From positions 3,523,001 to 3,587,000 of the forward strand of contig NZ_CP030038.1 of assembly GCF_015291725.1 (NCBI RefSeq): 64,000 nucleotides of DNA, in the 5' to 3' direction. Under the pieces are notes generated by a model. It made no database searches. It had not been told where the DNA came from and was given only the letters and a program-made list of their open reading frames with translations. The first letter of the stretch is position 1. Each line of letters begins with the position of its first letter. Origin of the DNA: Bradyrhizobium sp. CCBAU 51765 (GTDB lineage Bacteria > Pseudomonadota > Alphaproteobacteria > Rhizobiales > Xanthobacteraceae). Of this stretch, positions 61,997 through 64,000 are shown piece by piece. Made by a program: the position numbers and the translations under genes.

Positions 61997-62200
61997 ATGG
62001 AGAGGGTGTTGAAGCACAAATTTCCCGTGGGATCGCGCGTCCTGTTCACGGCAAGCAACGTCGCGCGTCCCGCTGCCAGCGGCTCGTACGAAGTTATCCG
62101 TCTGCTGCCGACCGACGGCGACGACTGCCAGTACCGGATCAAGAGCTCGACCGAAGCCTTCGAGCGCGTCGCGAAGGAGAGCCAGCTCGCTCTCTCCTGA
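61997..62200 (+). CDS. small conserved protein (67 residues)
   Basis: The product MERVLKHKFPVGSRVLFTAS... continues NVARPAASGSYEVIRLLPTD and ends FERVAKESQLALS. It is a small beta-barrel-like domain, common in alphaproteobacteria and without known function. It is flanked by the GST gene and a membrane-protein gene, both on the same strand but not tightly linked. Start ATG at 61997 has a weak GGAG upstream. Confidence 0.6.
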   Translation: MERVLKHKFPVGSRVLFTASNVARPAASGSYEVIRLLPTDGDDCQYRIKSSTEAFERVAKESQLALS

Positions 62201-62354
62201 AGGCTGACCGCACCCGCGCATTGGTGCCATCAGGGATTTGTGTCCTGCGCCGTCAAAAGGCCAGCTTCACGCTCACAAGGTGGGCCGGGGCAGTTTCCGA
62301 CTCGCGGTGCTCGCTTGACCATCCGCTCTTTGCTCGCGTGAGGGAACGTCGCGC

Positions 62355-63338
62355 ATGAACTGGGCATGGGCCACTTCGTTCGACCAAATCTGGCACTCGC
62401 CGGCCTTCCCGATGTGGATGACGCTGGCGGCCGCCGGATTCTTCGGATTGATCCTCCTGATCACGCTGCACCGCGCCGACAGATCGGTCGCCAACGGTGC
62501 GCTGACCGTCATTACGCTGCTATCCATCGTGATCGCGGGCGCAGCCACCGTGCGCGCCTATGGGCCGGACGGACAGGCGGCCCCGGCCGAAGCGCGCGCG
62601 CAGGCCGCGGTTGCCGCGAGCCTGCCGGCACTGTCCTGTCTCGACGATCTCGCGGGCGATGCCGTCGCCGCTGGTTGCGAGAAGGCGCTGTTCGGTGCGC
62701 CTGACGCCGCGGCCGCCGCCGTGTCCTACACGGCCGCCAGGATCGACCGGCTGACCGCGCTCGGCGACGTCGCCACGGCGGAGAGAAGCCTGACACTCGA
62801 GATGAAGGTGCTGCGCAAGTCGCTTGAGCGTGATCGCTACGGCCTTGTCGCGCATGTGCTGATCGTGCGCGACGGCTGCACGCAGTTCGATTGCGCCGCA
62901 TTCCGCTCGCTGACCGACCAGCAGCAGGTCGCCGCCAACATGGGCTCCCATCTCTACGACACACTGGTCGCGCGCTACGCGCCGACCTGGAATACGCCCG
63001 CAACAGCGCCGGCGATGCCGGCCACCGCCGCGCTTGCCGGGCTGCCGCCGTCGGTGCCGACGGGCAGGCCGACCAATGCTGAGTTCCCGAGCGCTGCGTC
63101 GACGCCGCCGGTGAGCATCATGAGCGCGGAGCCAACCACGACATCGCGCCAGGCCGCGCCTGCAGCCAACGCGGCGCCGCCAGCGCCGCGCGCGCCGGCC
63201 GCAACCTCGGCGCAGGCAGCGGCACCCGCCGCCAAGAAACCGCCGGCGCCGAAAGCCGCGCGTGCGCCGGCTGCCGCCCCGGTTCCTCTCGCGCCACCGG
63301 CCACGGCGCCGGCTCCGGCGGCTGCGGATAACGAGTAG
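62355..63338 (+). CDS. membrane-anchored protein with Ala/Pro-rich tail
   Basis: A 327-residue protein. Two N-terminal hydrophobic helices (about 18-40, PMWMTLAAAGFFGLILLITL; about 46-65, ALTVITLLSIVIAGAATVRA) are followed by a soluble helical part with Cys pairs (ALSCLDDLAGDAVAAGCEKA, about 93-112; DGCTQFDCAAF, about 172-182) and then an Ala/Pro-rich low-complexity tail (about 235-327). It is likely anchored in the inner membrane with the bulk in the periplasm. No family function is recognised. Confidence 0.7.
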   Translation: MNWAWATSFDQIWHSPAFPMWMTLAAAGFFGLILLITLHRADRSVANGALTVITLLSIVIAGAATVRAYGPDGQAAPAEARAQAAVAASLPALSCLDDLAGDAVAAGCEKALFGAPDAAAAAVSYTAARIDRLTALGDVATAERSLTLEMKVLRKSLERDRYGLVAHVLIVRDGCTQFDCAAFRSLTDQQQVAANMGSHLYDTLVARYAPTWNTPATAPAMPATAALAGLPPSVPTGRPTNAEFPSAASTPPVSIMSAEPTTTSRQAAPAANAAPPAPRAPAATSAQAAAPAAKKPPAPKAARAPAAAPVPLAPPATAPAPAAADNE

Positions 63339-63380
63339 ATCGGCATTTCCAATGCGTGGCTGCCCGGCTAATGCTTGGGC

Positions 63381-63821
63381 ATGCCACTCCATCTGATCAA
63401 GCTCGCCGTCGGCTGCGACTCCGTCAAGGAATTGAAGGAGTGGGTGGCCGAACGGATGCAGACCGCCAAGAAGAAGGGTCTGCCGCAACGTCACATCCAT
63501 ATCACCCGCATGGTGCCCAAGCGCGACGCCGAAATCCTCGCCGGCGGTTCGCTCTATTGGGTGATCAAGGGCGAGATCGCCGCGCGGGAAAAGATCATCG
63601 GCATCGAGCCGTTCCGCGACAAGGACGGTATCGGGCGCTGCCGGATCGTGATGCAGCCGAAAGTGATCTCGGTCTCGCCGCGGCCGATGCGCCCGTTCCA
63701 GGGCTGGCGTTATCTCACGGACGATTCCGTTCCGGCCGATCTCGGCAAGTCCGCGGCCGGCTCGATCGCGGCGATGCCCGAGCCGATGCGGCGCGAGCTG
63801 CGTGATCTCGGGCTGCTCTAA
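63381..63821 (+). CDS. DUF1489-family protein
   Basis: A 146-residue soluble protein. [20 protein letters not shown] and [16 protein letters not shown], then [20 protein letters not shown] with FQGWRYL match the DUF1489 family, a conserved alphaproteobacterial group of unknown function. The ATG at 63381 is taken; a TTG two codons before is possible. Its stop overlaps the stop of the convergent panC gene by two bases. Confidence 0.85.
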   Translation: MPLHLIKLAVGCDSVKELKEWVAERMQTAKKKGLPQRHIHITRMVPKRDAEILAGGSLYWVIKGEIAAREKIIGIEPFRDKDGIGRCRIVMQPKVISVSPRPMRPFQGWRYLTDDSVPADLGKSAAGSIAAMPEPMRRELRDLGLL

Positions 63822-64000
63822 ACCGCGATATTATCGATCAGCCGGGTGGTGCCGAGCTTGGCTGCGACCAGGATCCGCAGGGGGCCGTCCTTGCGCGAGG
63901 TGACTGGCGCCAGCGTCTCGGCGTGGCGAACCTCGTAATAGTCAAGCGCAAAGCCGGCCGCCTTGATCATTTCGGCGCCGCCCGCCATCGCCGGCGCGAT
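63818..64000 (-). CDS. panC: pantothenate synthetase PanC, C-terminal part (5' end outside window)
   Basis: The minus-strand frame open to the right edge gives [20 protein letters not shown], then [20 protein letters not shown] and finally [17 protein letters not shown] before TAG at 63818-63820. The last segment is the canonical C-terminal end of PanC, which joins pantoate and beta-alanine with ATP. About 60 residues are visible. The rest of the gene lies beyond the window. Confidence 0.92.
   Translation of the reverse strand: MAPAMAGGAEMIKAAGFALDYYEVRHAETLAPVTSRKDGPLRILVAAKLGTTRLIDNIAV

Noticed and set aside
1..64000. CRISPR arrays, rRNA operons, complete IS elements, prophage genes
   Set aside because: No direct repeat-spacer series, rRNA-like stretch, transposase motif or phage structural gene is visible on either strand.

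Overview
The window reads as chromosomal DNA of a high-GC alphaproteobacterium. Protein flavour suggests the Bradyrhizobium/Rhodopseudomonas group (Nitrobacteraceae): many PAS hybrid kinases, an HWE kinase, a Csp/DUF326 protein, runs of tiny rhizobial-type proteins, and dispersed GC-rich palindromes next to 'ctcgcaatgacg'. This assignment is inference, not a database match. No rRNA or CRISPR array is seen. One tRNA gene, tRNA-Leu(GAG), is present.

Layout. 0-6.3 kb: the end of an MFS transporter, a small membrane protein, an ArsB-type anion pump with an MFS partner, and a PAS hybrid histidine kinase. 6.5-16.3 kb: mostly housekeeping metabolism, with a zinc peptidase, the biotin-bearing propionyl-CoA carboxylase alpha subunit, oxaloacetate decarboxylase, acylphosphatase, a second hybrid kinase, a LysR/tautomerase divergent pair, a RecA/DnaB-like ATPase, lipB, and an orphan FliN-like protein whose promoter region carries a CtrA-like site. 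16.4-22.2 kb: tRNA-Leu, then a decayed stretch with the tail of a livF gene, then an aminotransferase-hyuB-hyuA operon that looks cut off from a lost amino-acid/hydantoin uptake operon.

22.5-34.5 kb is the most striking block. A type I secretion ABC exporter and HlyD adaptor are divergent from a single 2,773-residue RTX protein. That protein joins a Calx-beta domain, an ExeM/NucH-type nuclease, a 5'-nucleotidase and two RTX blocks around a beta-helix-like segment. The likely job is to take apart extracellular DNA to nucleosides and phosphate.

34.8-53 kb is an accessory, stress-flavoured region. It holds an isochorismatase-like hydrolase, a Zn-alcohol dehydrogenase followed by a frameshifted membrane protein, an SDR, two micro-proteins, a single-domain response regulator divergent from a stand-alone CheB with a zinc-ribbon tail, a CheB-CheR-PAS-HWE kinase fusion overlapping a Crp/Fnr regulator, and a run of small proteins including two paralogues. 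A flavoprotein/thioredoxin-reductase-like/Csp-like cluster, a divergent GlxA/PfpI pair and an orphan ABC binding protein follow. A few GGAAC-type promoter candidates would fit control by an EcfG general-stress sigma factor.

53-64 kb returns to ordinary genes: two tandem polysaccharide deacetylases, mgtE, an antitoxin-like HTH protein, an aldo/keto reductase, a TolA/TonB-like protein, a DUF599 membrane protein, a glutathione S-transferase, small conserved proteins, a DUF1489 protein and the 3' end of panC.
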